Of a stretch of 64,000 bases of DNA, positions 43,244 through 52,147 are shown one piece after another; the first letter of the stretch is position 1, and each line of letters begins with the position of its first letter. The stretch comes from an uncultured Lachnospiraceae bacterium. Lineage in GTDB: Bacteria > Bacillota > Clostridia > Lachnospirales > Lachnospiraceae. The stretch spans positions 3,350 through 67,349 of the forward strand of contig CAJUDE010000034.1 in assembly GCA_910585295.1 (NCBI GenBank). The letters are read 5' to 3'. The notes under the pieces are model-generated. The model saw only the letters and a list, made by a program, of their open reading frames with translations. It did not search any database and was not told where the DNA came from. The position numbers were made by a program, and so were the translations under genes.

Positions 43244-45406
43244 TTATAAGTGCAGCACACGCTCCTGGATTTCCTGGGTCCTTCCCTGGTTCCAGAACTG
43301 GGTGCCAATATAGCCGCATGTCCTGCGCGCCACGTTCATTTTGCCCTCCTCACGGTTCTGGCAATTGGGGCATTCCCAAATCAGCTTCCCGTCCACATCT
43401 GATACGACTTTAATCTCCCCTTCATATCCGCACACCTGGCAGTAATCGCTCTTTGTATTTAATTCCCCATACATAATGTTGCTGTAGATATGCTGCATCA
43501 CCGTAAGCACCGCATCCAGGTTCCCCTTCATATCTGGCACTTCCACATAGCTCACCGCGCCGCCGGGGGACAATTTCTGAAACTGCGACTCAAATGTGAG
43601 TTTACTAAACGCGTCAATTTCCTCCGTCACATGGATATGGTAGCTGTTTGTAATATACTTTTTATCTGTAACGCCTTCAATCATGCCAAACCTGCGCTGT
43701 AAGCATTTTGCAAATTTATATGTGGTGGATTCCAACGGCGTCCCATACAGGCTGAATGCAATATCTGTTTCAGCCTCCCACCGCTTGCATGCCCGATTCA
43801 GCCGTTCCATAACCTCCAACGCAAATGGGGTCGCTTCCGGGTCTGTATGGGATTTCCCAGTCATATACCTGGTGCATTCACAAAGCCCCGCATAGCCTAA
43901 GGATATGGTGGAATATCCGCCATACAGGAGTTTGTCTATCACTTCCCCTTTCTTCAAACGTGCCAATGCCCCATACTGCCACAGAATGGGCGCAACATCA
44001 GAAGGCGTTCCTTTCAAGCGGTTATGGCGGAGCATCAGCGCTTCTTTGCACAGCTCCATCCTCTCTTCTAAGATTTCCCAGAATTTTTCCTTATCTTTCC
44101 CAGACGAGCATGCCACATCCACCAAATTCAAGGTCACCACGCCCTGGTTAAACCTGCCATAAAATTTGGGCCTACCGTTTTCCTGTTTATATACCGTTAA
44201 GAAAGAACGGCATCCCATGCAAGGATAGCAATTCCCCTCTTTGTTTTCTTTCATTACTTTCTCCGAAATATAATCCGGCACCATGCGCTTTGCCGTGCAT
44301 TCTGCCGCAAGCTTGGTAAGCTCCCAATATTGGCTCCCTTCCCAGATATTGTTCTCTTCCAGGACGTAAATCAATTTCGGGAAAGCTGGCGTGATATAAA
44401 CGCCCTTTTCATTTTTTACCCCCTGCATCCTCTGCAAGAGCATTTCTTTAATCACCAATGCCAAATCATCCCTAAGGCGCCCTTCCTCCACTTCATTCAA
44501 ATACATAAACACTGTGACAAATGGCGCCTGCCCGTTGGTCGTCATCAATGTTATGACCTGATACTGGATCATCTGCACGCCCCGCTGGATTTCCTCCCGC
44601 ACCCGCAGTTCCGCCACCTCATTGACCTTTTCTTCCTCTAGCGCAAGCCCTGCTGCCTGGAATTCCTGCTGTACCATTTTCCTTAACTTTTGGCGGCTGA
44701 CCTCCACAAATGGCGCAAGATGGGATAAGGTAATGCTCTGCCCGCCGTACTGGGAGCTTGCAATCTGGGCAATGGCCTGGGTCGCCACATTGCATGCAGT
44801 AGAGAAGCTTTTGGGTTTTTCTATCATCGTTTCGCTGATTACCGTCCCTTCCTGGAGCATGTCCTCTAGGTTCACCAAACAGCAGTTATGCATATGCTGG
44901 GCAAAGTAATCGGAATCATGGAAATGGATTACGCCCTCTTCATGGGCGCGTACGATCTTTTCTGGAAGTAAGAAACGTTTCGTGATATCTTTGCTGACCT
45001 CACCCGCCATATAATCCCGCTGAACGCTGTTTACAATTGGGTTCTTGTTGGAATTTTCCTGTTTGATTTCTTCATTGCTGCATTCTATCAGGCTTAAAAT
45101 CTGCTGGTCTGTAGAATTAGACTTACGGACTAACGCCCTTTTATAACGGTAGGTGATATATTTCCTTGCCACCTCAAATGCCTTGTAGCCCATAATTTCA
45201 TTTTCCACCATATCTTGAATCTCTTCTACGTTATAGATCCGGTCCATATTTTCACATACCTCAGAAATCCGGTCTGCAATCGCCTCAATCTGTATTTGGG
45301 ACAGCCTGTCACCTTCTGCCACTTCCTGATTTGCTTTTGTGACAGCATCTATTATCTTACTGCCGTCGAATCCCGTCTCTTTTCCGCTTCTTTTGATAAT
45401 TTTCAT
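43244..45406 (-). CDS. nrdD: Anaerobic ribonucleoside-triphosphate reductase
   Basis: 720 residues. An N-terminal ATP-cone (about 1-90, MKIIKRSGKETGFDGSKIID) senses dATP/ATP. The barrel is followed by a CXXC...CXXC zinc site (CQVC and CPNC) and the glycyl radical loop RRTCGYIGTQ with radical Gly698. It makes deoxynucleotides without oxygen. ATG 45406 follows GGAGG by seven bases; the frame to 45457 includes the operator region. Two NrdR-type boxes lie just downstream of its promoter. Confidence 0.95.
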   Translation of the reverse strand: MKIIKRSGKETGFDGSKIIDAVTKANQEVAEGDRLSQIQIEAIADRISEVCENMDRIYNVEEIQDMVENEIMGYKAFEVARKYITYRYKRALVRKSNSTDQQILSLIECSNEEIKQENSNKNPIVNSVQRDYMAGEVSKDITKRFLLPEKIVRAHEEGVIHFHDSDYFAQHMHNCCLVNLEDMLQEGTVISETMIEKPKSFSTACNVATQAIAQIASSQYGGQSITLSHLAPFVEVSRQKLRKMVQQEFQAAGLALEEEKVNEVAELRVREEIQRGVQMIQYQVITLMTTNGQAPFVTVFMYLNEVEEGRLRDDLALVIKEMLLQRMQGVKNEKGVYITPAFPKLIYVLEENNIWEGSQYWELTKLAAECTAKRMVPDYISEKVMKENKEGNCYPCMGCRSFLTVYKQENGRPKFYGRFNQGVVTLNLVDVACSSGKDKEKFWEILEERMELCKEALMLRHNRLKGTPSDVAPILWQYGALARLKKGEVIDKLLYGGYSTISLGYAGLCECTRYMTGKSHTDPEATPFALEVMERLNRACKRWEAETDIAFSLYGTPLESTTYKFAKCLQRRFGMIEGVTDKKYITNSYHIHVTEEIDAFSKLTFESQFQKLSPGGAVSYVEVPDMKGNLDAVLTVMQHIYSNIMYGELNTKSDYCQVCGYEGEIKVVSDVDGKLIWECPNCQNREEGKMNVARRTCGYIGTQFWNQGRTQEIQERVLHL

Positions 45407-45424
45407 CGCATTTCCTCCAAAACA

Positions 45425-45467
45425 ACTAAATATAGTATTTTTATTTATACCCAACACTATATGTGCC
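45425..45467 (-). promoter_or_regulatory. Pair of NrdR-box-like operators
   Basis: Box 1 is ACTAAATATAGTA and box 2 is ACACTATATGTG. Their centres (45430/31 and 45461/62) are 31 bases apart, three helical turns, which is the usual NrdR arrangement. They lie between the -10 and the nrdD start. Confidence 0.65.
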
Positions 45468-45472
45468 TTCCC

Positions 45473-45501
45473 ATTATATTATCTTCACTCTAAAAATGCA
45501 A
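45473..45501 (-). promoter_or_regulatory. Promoter of nrdD-nrdG
   Basis: Minus strand: -35 TTGCAT (45501-45496), 17-base spacer, -10 TATAAT (45478-45473). Confidence 0.75.
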
Positions 45502-45533
45502 GATGGAAAAAAAGGGGATTTTGTCAAGCGCCT

Positions 45534-46223
45534 TTACATGCCGCCCCCATCCCTGCCTTCTTTTGTCCCTTCCTGCCCAGCTGGCTCCACAGAACCCTCC
45601 ATACCTTCTTTCCTGGGTTCAAACACCTCTTCTAGCGTTTCCTCCTCATTCTGCCCCTTCCTAGCGCCCTGACGGTATGTTTTTGTCCTGTAATTCAAAT
45701 AAAAAATATTGACAATCTCCACGATCCCATCCACTAGCAGGATATATGCCGTATAATTTTGGAAAAACGCCATATCCTCAAAAGGTTTTAGTATAATTGA
45801 GACGCTAAGCCCTAGCAGCACAACATTGACGGCAAAAAAGCCAATCCAGGCCTGGTCCCCCATGCATTTCAAATCAAGGGCGTACTGCAGCTTCACCACG
45901 CCGGATAACAGCAGCAGCAGCCCAAGCGCCGTCAAAAAAGACATTGCAATACGTTCTGCGCTTACCAGCCCGCAAATGCCTAACAGCACAAGCAGCACCC
46001 CTTCGGAAAACCCATATTCATTCAGCCTTTCAAAGCCCGCCGACATAAAATAGCGGACAATCATGTAGATGCCCAGCACAACCACAAAGCCGCAGATAAA
46101 ATAACAGATATCTTTCACTTCGATTTTAGGCACAAACAAAATCAATGCCGCCACTGCTATAAACACCACTGCGCAAAGCGATATCACCATTGTGCTAAAT
46201 AAGCCTTTCTTTTTCTCATCCAT
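45534..46223 (-). CDS. DUF308 (HdeD-like) membrane protein
   Basis: 229 residues. Six membrane spans in three hairpins (about 10-180), with the regular GLV...R...GI pattern of DUF308, then a charged, glycine- and glutamate-rich tail (about 185-229) ending GTKEGRDGGGM. HdeD relatives are linked to acid or envelope stress, but DUF308 proteins have no agreed function. AAAGGAG precedes the ATG. It is a single gene, read toward the nrdD promoter. Confidence 0.8.
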   Translation of the reverse strand: MDEKKKGLFSTMVISLCAVVFIAVAALILFVPKIEVKDICYFICGFVVVLGIYMIVRYFMSAGFERLNEYGFSEGVLLVLLGICGLVSAERIAMSFLTALGLLLLLSGVVKLQYALDLKCMGDQAWIGFFAVNVVLLGLSVSIILKPFEDMAFFQNYTAYILLVDGIVEIVNIFYLNYRTKTYRQGARKGQNEEETLEEVFEPRKEGMEGSVEPAGQEGTKEGRDGGGM

Positions 46224-46275
46224 CTCTTCTTCTCCTTTTACAATTTAATCTGCTGCATTTCAATTCAAAAAATAC

Positions 46276-47038
46276 CTAAAAAGCCAGAAGCATTGCGCTA
46301 ATCACAGTAAGCAGTCTTCCAATTTTCAGCCCCGGTGGGATGTAGCGCGATTGAACCTGATGTGTCCCATCTGGGATTTTCACTGCCAAAAAGACCTCAA
46401 GCCCTGCCATAGGCTCCACTTCTTTTCCATCCACCCAAGCCTTCCAGCCCTCTTCATACGGAATTGTAAACAGCAGGTATTCCCTGCCCGGCTGGCTCCC
46501 CATTTACCCTTACCTCCACCGGACGCATGCCATTTGTCCCAAACCAGGCAAATACAGGGTCTTCGCTTTGTGCTTTTCCTTTACCATTTCCTCTTCCACA
46601 AACAGATCCCCCCACTTCACCGCCCGAAAGGGAATGCCATATCTCATTTTTAAGTTCAAATTTATGCGGGTTGCCAATACCACAAGGCAGCACATTGCCA
46701 CTATCCCAAATTGTAATTAGCTCCACCGCCGTTGGGAGTGAAAAAACAGGGAAGAACAACATTAATAAGTTCCATGGGTCCATCAAGTAATAGGCTGTCA
46801 GCCCCGCCATGCCCCCGCAAAGGGTTTTTGAAAAAGAATAAAAAAAACCATGCCCCCCGCAAAGGGCTTCTTTCAGATAGGAAAAGTAGGAAATATATTG
46901 ATTGTTCATGTCAGCCACTAAGATGCTGCGGTTCCCAAATGGGTAAATTCCATACCATGCATACACCGCCAGCATTACAGACGCAGGAAGAAGAAAGGCG
47001 GCAGTCAGGTACCTAAAAGAGCTTTTTTTCTTTTGCAT
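46276..47038 (-). pseudogene. YfhO-family membrane protein remnant with internal deletion and frameshift
   Basis: The N-terminal 90 residues (MQKKKSSFRYLTAAFLLPAS, then YPFGNRSILVADMNNQYISY and YLMDPWNLLMLFFPVFSLPT) match the start of YfhO, a large (about 850 residue) membrane protein thought to glycosylate lipids or teichoic acids. The C-terminal 75 residues, in another frame (GREYLLFTIPYEEGWKAWVD and the PPGLKIGRLL helix), match its end. The middle, with most of the membrane spans, is gone. At AATGGGGAGCC near 46500 removal of one G rejoins VNG to SQPGREY; other breaks seem likely near 46600-46680. The protein is very probably non-functional. Confidence 0.8.
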
Positions 47039-47236
47039 AATCAGCAGTCTCCCTCTCCGAAAATACTTTAGGGACATTATAAGTTGTTTCCCCTGTTATG
47101 TCAACAGAATGGCCCCTCCGTTTATGCGGACAGCCGCGCCAGGAATTTCCAGAATTTTTCTGTTGCAATTTTTCACAAACATTTTATAATTATTATAGAG
47201 ATATTACAAAAATTTTAATAAAATTTTATTTAAATA

Positions 47237-47265
47237 TTGAAATATGAAGCAAAAGGTATTATATT
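47237..47265 (+). promoter_or_regulatory. Promoter of the Ig-like/NlpC-P60 gene
   Basis: -35 TTGAAA (47237-47242), 17-base spacer, -10 TATATT (47260-47265), with a very AT-rich region before it. The leader to the ATG is about 60 bases. Confidence 0.6.
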
Positions 47266-47330
47266 AGTGTAAGACCAAGTTCACGTTGAAATTGAAACCA
47301 ACACTTTATATACATAGGAGGCCGTCACCA

Positions 47331-49085
47331 ATGAACTCAAAAAAACTTTTCACATTTGCATTAAGCTGCCTGTTGCTGTTAGAAACACCTTTTACCTCTA
47401 TGGCAGCTCCCAATTCTCCAACAGAAGCACCTTTTGCTGTTGTAACTGCTGCTAAAGCCAAGAAAAATTCCGGCAGCAAACCTCAAACTATGGCCCTTAA
47501 GGCAACATCTGTTACAATATATACCGAAAATACATACCGCTTAAAGGTTGCCTCAGCGCCTTCCGGCACTATTTCATGGAAGTCTTCTAAACCAAAAGTT
47601 GCGTCTGTGAACACAGACGGCGTAATCACTGGCTTAACGCCAGGGACTGCCAAAATCACAGCTTCCGTGGGAGGGGCAAAAACTTCCTGCACAGTGACAG
47701 TATTAAAAAACACGCATAAATTAAATAAGGAAACGCAAGTCCTTATGAAAGGCAACAGCGCTACCTTATACCTGAGCAACGTTTCTGAAGATGATTCCGT
47801 CTCCTTTGAGTTGGCAGACCCTGCCTCAGAGGTTGTGGATATTTCCAGTTCCGGCAATAAATGTAAAGTAACAGCAGAAAACCCTGGGACAGTTACCTTA
47901 ACCGCCACTTACACCTCTTTTGCAAACGACCAGAAAGTAACCAGCACGCAAACCTGCACGATTGAGGTAATTGAAACTGGCATCAAGCAGCAGCAGATTG
48001 CCATGGCGGTAAAAACGAAAAAGTCCCTTACACTGAAAAATGTAAACAAACCAGAAGCCCAAGTGGTAAAAACCACATGGACATCCTCTAACCCCAAGAT
48101 TGCCAGCATTACGCCAAACAGCGGCATTGTAAAAGGGAAACGGGCAGGGGATGTTGAAATCACGGCTACCGTGGATTATTCCGACGGCACCTCTTCTGTG
48201 TTCCCCACAGCAATTAGGGTTTCCAACCCGAAGATTAAATCTTCCGGCACAGTGTTATCCCTTGGGAAAACTACAAAGGTGAAGCTTTCTGGGACAACCT
48301 CCTTTAGCAGCATTAAATGGAAAGTGAAAAATTCTTCCCTTGCCTCCATCGAGCAGGACGGTACTGTTACCGCTGGGGACACACCTGGAACCACAACAAT
48401 TTCTGTTACAGTTGACGGCAAGACAATCAACCACCCGTTGACTATTACGCAGCCTCAGCTTACCGCGGATACAGAGACAATAGCGACAGGGAAGAAAATC
48501 AAGGTTCCGCTGGATGGCGTTTCATCCAACAGCAAAATTACATATAAGTCCAGAAATAAATCAATTGCAACTGTAAATAAATCCGGCGTAATCACCGGAC
48601 GTTCCTCAGGAATGACAGACATTTATGTCACTGCAGACGGCGTAGCGCTTACCTTCCATGTACGCGTGATATCCAAAAAAGCATTGTCTGCATGCAAAAA
48701 CGGCTACAAGATTATGTACAGCTCTTCTTACAGCCAGGCGCGCCGTATGTCACATGGCTATTATGATTGCAGCTCTTTGGTATTCCGCGCATATGGGTGC
48801 GATTCCAAGTTATTGGGCGGCACGCCTTCCTGGGCGCCAACTGCCGCAACCATGGCCGCCTATATGGAGCGCACAGGAAAAGTAATTTCCTATAAAGGGA
48901 TTGACTCTTCCGAACTGTTGCCAGGAGACTTAATCTTCTACCGTATGAAACGCGGGAGCAATGGGCGCTACCGTAACATTTACCATGTTTCCATGTACTA
49001 TGGGGACGGCTACCGTTTAGAAAAACCACTCCGCCGTTATGCGAAAGAAAGCCATATCACAATGATTGCACGGCCAACTAAATAG
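47331..49085 (+). CDS. Secreted NlpC/P60 peptidoglycan hydrolase with bacterial Ig-like (Big_2) domains
   Basis: 584 residues. The signal peptide (about 1-27) is followed by at least four Ig-like domains (about 50-450) with repeated marks such as WKSSKPKVASVNTDGVITGL, WTSSNPKIASITPNSG and YKSRNKSIATVNKSGVITGR. The C-terminal NlpC/P60 domain (about 455-584) has catalytic Cys480 in YDCSSLVF and His552 in YHVSMYY. It should cut peptide stems in the wall, with the Ig-like arm as spacer or wall binder. ATG 47331 follows AGGAGG by nine bases. It is a single-gene unit with a strong terminator. Confidence 0.9.
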   Translation: MNSKKLFTFALSCLLLLETPFTSMAAPNSPTEAPFAVVTAAKAKKNSGSKPQTMALKATSVTIYTENTYRLKVASAPSGTISWKSSKPKVASVNTDGVITGLTPGTAKITASVGGAKTSCTVTVLKNTHKLNKETQVLMKGNSATLYLSNVSEDDSVSFELADPASEVVDISSSGNKCKVTAENPGTVTLTATYTSFANDQKVTSTQTCTIEVIETGIKQQQIAMAVKTKKSLTLKNVNKPEAQVVKTTWTSSNPKIASITPNSGIVKGKRAGDVEITATVDYSDGTSSVFPTAIRVSNPKIKSSGTVLSLGKTTKVKLSGTTSFSSIKWKVKNSSLASIEQDGTVTAGDTPGTTTISVTVDGKTINHPLTITQPQLTADTETIATGKKIKVPLDGVSSNSKITYKSRNKSIATVNKSGVITGRSSGMTDIYVTADGVALTFHVRVISKKALSACKNGYKIMYSSSYSQARRMSHGYYDCSSLVFRAYGCDSKLLGGTPSWAPTAATMAAYMERTGKVISYKGIDSSELLPGDLIFYRMKRGSNGRYRNIYHVSMYYGDGYRLEKPLRRYAKESHITMIARPTK

Positions 49086-49134
49086 GGCCAAGAACAAAGA
49101 ATCCTGCTCTGCAGGAATTTCCGGTAAAGCAAGC

Positions 49135-49162
49135 AAAGAGCCTCGCGTAAGCGAGGCTCTTT
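49135..49162 (+). terminator. Terminator of the NlpC/P60 gene
   Basis: AAAGAGCCTCGC, loop GTAA, GCGAGGCTCTTT, followed by CTTC: twelve perfect pairs, 49 bases after the stop. It may also serve the glucokinase side. Confidence 0.85.
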
Positions 49163-49258
49163 CTTCGTCTAGACATACCATATGTAACTTTGCGCGCATA
49201 CGCCAAAACCTTAAGGGCGGGGCGCCGTAAAGCCTTGCCTTCTCACCCCATTCCTATC

Positions 49259-50206
49259 TTAGCTATTCTCTAACACCAGCTTGACGCATCCATACATCCC
49301 CGCATCATTCCCCAGGGATGCCAGCGCAAACTTAATGCCAGCGCAAGATGGGAAAGCCGCCTCCTGAAAACATTTGCCCACTGCCTCCAAAAGGACATCC
49401 CCCGCCTTGGAAACCCCGCCGCCAATAACAAATACCTCGGGGTCTGCCACACAGGCAATATTGCTTAACGCCTTCCCTAAAATGCGGGCAAATTTCCCCA
49501 CAACCTGCCCCGCAAGCGGGTCTTGTCCTTTATAGGCGTCAAACACTGCCTTTGCGGAGACTTCCTTTGCATGGTCCAAAACAGAAGCCTCATGCCCTTC
49601 GGACAAAGCCTCTTTTGCCAGGCGGGTAATCCCTGTTGCAGAGCAATACTGTTCCAGGCACCCTTTCCTGCCGCAATTGCATGGGATAGTTTCATGCGGG
49701 TTCACCGTTATATGGCCAATTTCCCCACCAGCCCCGTTGGCGCCCGCAACAATCTTTTCATCAATAATAATTCCGCCCCCTACGCCAGTGCCAAGGGTGA
49801 CCATAACCAGGCTTTTGCAGCCTTTTCCGCCGCCCTGCCACATTTCCCCAAGGGCAGCCACATTGGCGTCGTTCCCTGCCTTTACCAAAATGCCATCCAT
49901 AAGTTTCCCTAATTCCTCTGGTACGTTTTTATCCTTCCATCCCAGGTTCACGCACAACGGCACGCTTCCATCAGGCTGCACTGGCCCTGGGATCCCAACC
50001 CCGATTCCCTCGATTTCATCTTTCCCAATCTTTTTTTCCTCCATCTTCCCCTTTAAGGAAGCTGCAACGTCGGGCAGGATATTCTTCCCCCCTTCACGGG
50101 TGTCTGTTGGGATTTCCCACTTTTCCACAAGGGCGCCTGCTGCCTCAAATAACCCAACCTTACAAGTAGTGCCTCCAATATCCACGCCAAAACCATACTT
50201 TCTCAT
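49259..50206 (-). CDS. glcK: ROK-family glucokinase
   Basis: 315 residues. Phosphate-binding DIGGTTCKVGLF at the N-terminus, sugar-binding region with GNDANVAALGE, catalytic Asp in NDAN, and the ROK zinc site GHITVNPHE...CNCGRKGCLEQYCS. It phosphorylates glucose with ATP at the start of glycolysis. ATG 50206 follows GGAGG by six bases. It is divergent from the response regulator gene. Confidence 0.93.
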   Translation of the reverse strand: MRKYGFGVDIGGTTCKVGLFEAAGALVEKWEIPTDTREGGKNILPDVAASLKGKMEEKKIGKDEIEGIGVGIPGPVQPDGSVPLCVNLGWKDKNVPEELGKLMDGILVKAGNDANVAALGEMWQGGGKGCKSLVMVTLGTGVGGGIIIDEKIVAGANGAGGEIGHITVNPHETIPCNCGRKGCLEQYCSATGITRLAKEALSEGHEASVLDHAKEVSAKAVFDAYKGQDPLAGQVVGKFARILGKALSNIACVADPEVFVIGGGVSKAGDVLLEAVGKCFQEAAFPSCAGIKFALASLGNDAGMYGCVKLVLENS

Positions 50207-50230
50207 ATTGCACCTCCACAAACTTTATAT

Positions 50231-50256
50231 TATAGTTATACTATATAGGTACTATA
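50231..50256. promoter_or_regulatory. Overlapping palindromes in the glcK promoter (candidate operator)
   Basis: TATAG-N5-CTATA (50231-50245) and TATAG-GTA-CTATA (50244-50256) lie in tandem, filling the space between the -35 and -10 of glcK. The bound protein is unknown; it could affect either divergent gene. Confidence 0.5.
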
Positions 50257-50263
50257 AATGCAA
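50235..50263 (-). promoter_or_regulatory. Promoter of glcK
   Basis: Minus strand: -35 TTGCAT (50263-50258), 17-base spacer, -10 TATAAC (50240-50235). Confidence 0.6.
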
Positions 50264-50289
50264 TAATAATTGATGGAGATAATAATACT

Positions 50290-50967
50290 ATGACACGCAT
50301 TTTATTAGTAGAGGACGACAAAAGCATTGTCACAAACTTAACGGAGTTCCTGCAAAAAGAAGGGTTTGCCATCACTGCAGTGGATGGGCAAACCAAAGCC
50401 CTTGCCCTGTTGGAAGCGTCTGCCGCTGACTTTGATTTGCTGCTGCTGGATGTTTCCCTGGCGGATGGAAATGGTTTCGCCATCTGCCGGGCTGTGAAAT
50501 CCACTACCAGCCTCCCTGTGATTTTCCTGACGGCGTCTGGGGATGAATTCAGTGTGGTGACTGGGCTGGACCTGGGCGCTGACGACTATATTGCCAAGCC
50601 ATTCCGCCCTCGGGAACTGGTTTCCCGCATCCACAATATTATGCGCCGCTATGGCAAGGCAAACACACTGCTGGAATACAAGAACCTAACGGTGGACGTA
50701 AGCCGGGGCATAGCATCCAAGGATGGCCAGGAACTCCTGCTTTCCGCCTTGGAATATCGGCTTTTATTATATTTTATGAACAATAAAGAGATTGTGCTTT
50801 CCCGCTCCCGGCTCCTGGACGCCCTATGGGATATGGCAGGGGAATTTGTCAATGACAACACCCTGACCGTATATATTAAGCGGCTGCGGGAAAAAATTGA
50901 GCAAGACCCGCAAAACCCCGTGCTGATTAAAACGATTCGGGGAATGGGTTACAAAATGGGCGATTGA
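50290..50967 (+). CDS. OmpR-family response regulator of a Bce/Van-like module
   Basis: 225 residues. Receiver domain with VEDD at 7-10, phospho-acceptor D54 in LLLLDVSLADG and a conserved Lys in IAKPF. The winged helix ends with TVYIKRLREKIEQDPQNPVL and KTIRGMGYKM. It probably controls the ABC transporter genes 1.2 kb downstream. The kinase follows 29 bases later. GGAG lies twelve bases before the ATG, a long gap, so translation may be modest. Confidence 0.92.
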   Translation: MTRILLVEDDKSIVTNLTEFLQKEGFAITAVDGQTKALALLEASAADFDLLLLDVSLADGNGFAICRAVKSTTSLPVIFLTASGDEFSVVTGLDLGADDYIAKPFRPRELVSRIHNIMRRYGKANTLLEYKNLTVDVSRGIASKDGQELLLSALEYRLLLYFMNNKEIVLSRSRLLDALWDMAGEFVNDNTLTVYIKRLREKIEQDPQNPVLIKTIRGMGYKMGD

Positions 50968-50996
50968 ATGCACCCTGCCACAAATTGGAGGTAATT

Positions 50997-52004
50997 ATGA
51001 AATTATTCCGAAACCCTGAAATTAAACTAAGCCTGCTGTGGTACCTCTCCCTCTTCTTCCTCTCCCTATGCCTAAGGGCTTTCGCCCCATCTTACAGTGG
51101 GGCTATCCTGGCCTTTTCCTCTTTTCTGTACATAGCTTCCCATTACTGGATTACTGGACGCAGATACCGCAGGCTGGAGCAACTTAGCCATGAAATTGAC
51201 GGCATGCTGCACCATCAAATTCCGATCCATTTTGAAAAATACCAGGAAGGGGAGCTGTCCATCCTGGAAAATGAACTGTCTAAAATGACTTTACGCCTCA
51301 GCGAACAAGCAGCGGCTTTAGCGGATGACAAAAAGTTCCTGGCTGATTCCATGGCTGACATTTCCCACCAAATCCGCTCGCCCCTGACTTCCTCCAACCT
51401 GATTATTTCCCTTCTGATGGAGCCAGACTTGCCTTCCACCCGAAGGAAAGAACTGCTGAAAGAACTGATGCAGCTCCTTTCCCGCATTGACTGGCTGGTG
51501 GAATCTTTGTTAAAAATGTCTAAAATGGATGCTGGGACTATCACGCTCCAGCAGGCTTCTATCCATGTGGAAACACTAATCCGCCAGGCGGCGGAACCTC
51601 TGATGATCCCTATGGAGCTGCGGGAACAGTCCTTAACCCTAAAGGGCGGCAGCGAGGTACAATTTACCGGGGATTTTTCCTGGTCCCAGGAGGCTATCCT
51701 GAATATCTTAAAAAATTGCATGGAGCATACCCCTGCCGGTGGATGCATCCAGGTTTCATTTTCTGAAAACGCAATCTTTACTGAAATTATAATCGAAGAC
51801 AACGGGCCTGGGTTTGCCCTAGAAGACCTGCCTCATCTGTTTGAACGCTTTTACAAAGGCAAAAACGCCTCCCCGCAAAGCGTAGGCATTGGGCTGGCGC
51901 TGGCTCGGATGGTCGTCCTCCAGCAAAACGGGACCCTAAAGGCGGAAAACCGCCCAGAAGGGGGCGCCAGGTTTGTGATAAAATTCTACCCGCGGCATGC
52001 ATAG
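50997..52004 (+). CDS. Small intramembrane-sensing histidine kinase
   Basis: 335 residues. Two membrane spans (about 10-50) are separated by only a few residues, so there is no extracellular sensor, as in BceS-type kinases that read their transporter rather than a ligand. The dimerisation helix has H124 in ISHQIRSPLTS. The ATPase domain has NCMEHTP, EDNGPGF and SVGIGLALARM. ATG 50997 follows GGAGG by five bases. The gene set kinase, regulator, ATPase and large permease fits a peptide-antibiotic detoxification system. Confidence 0.9.
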   Translation: MKLFRNPEIKLSLLWYLSLFFLSLCLRAFAPSYSGAILAFSSFLYIASHYWITGRRYRRLEQLSHEIDGMLHHQIPIHFEKYQEGELSILENELSKMTLRLSEQAAALADDKKFLADSMADISHQIRSPLTSSNLIISLLMEPDLPSTRRKELLKELMQLLSRIDWLVESLLKMSKMDAGTITLQQASIHVETLIRQAAEPLMIPMELREQSLTLKGGSEVQFTGDFSWSQEAILNILKNCMEHTPAGGCIQVSFSENAIFTEIIIEDNGPGFALEDLPHLFERFYKGKNASPQSVGIGLALARMVVLQQNGTLKAENRPEGGARFVIKFYPRHA

Positions 52005-52071
52005 CGCTTTCCTGCCCCCTTTTGATGCTATCCTTAAACTGCTGGGGCAATCGTTCAATTATGACGTTTTT

Positions 52072-52098
52072 GTCACAGAAAAGTCACTGCCCTGTCAC
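52072..52098 (+). promoter_or_regulatory. Three GTCAC direct repeats, candidate response-regulator site
   Basis: GTCAC at 52072, 52083 and 52094, exactly 11 bases apart, the spacing of PhoB/OmpR-type half-sites. They end ten bases before a -10-like TAAAAT, the position of an activator that replaces the -35. Confidence 0.6.
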
Positions 52099-52108
52099 CA
52101 CGGCTGGT

Positions 52109-52114
52109 TAAAAT
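52109..52114 (+). promoter_or_regulatory. -10 element of the ABC transporter operon
   Basis: TAAAAT, ten bases after the GTCAC repeats; no proper -35 is present. The ATPase gene starts 34 bases downstream. Confidence 0.45.
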
Positions 52115-52147
52115 AAAGTTCAGAAATTGATGAAAAGGAGCAAACAT

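Noticed and set aside
46806..46870. Short direct repeat containing CCCGCAAAGGG inside the YfhO remnant
   Set aside because: Both copies encode the same LCGG-type protein segment in frame, so it is a coding repeat rather than a mobile element.
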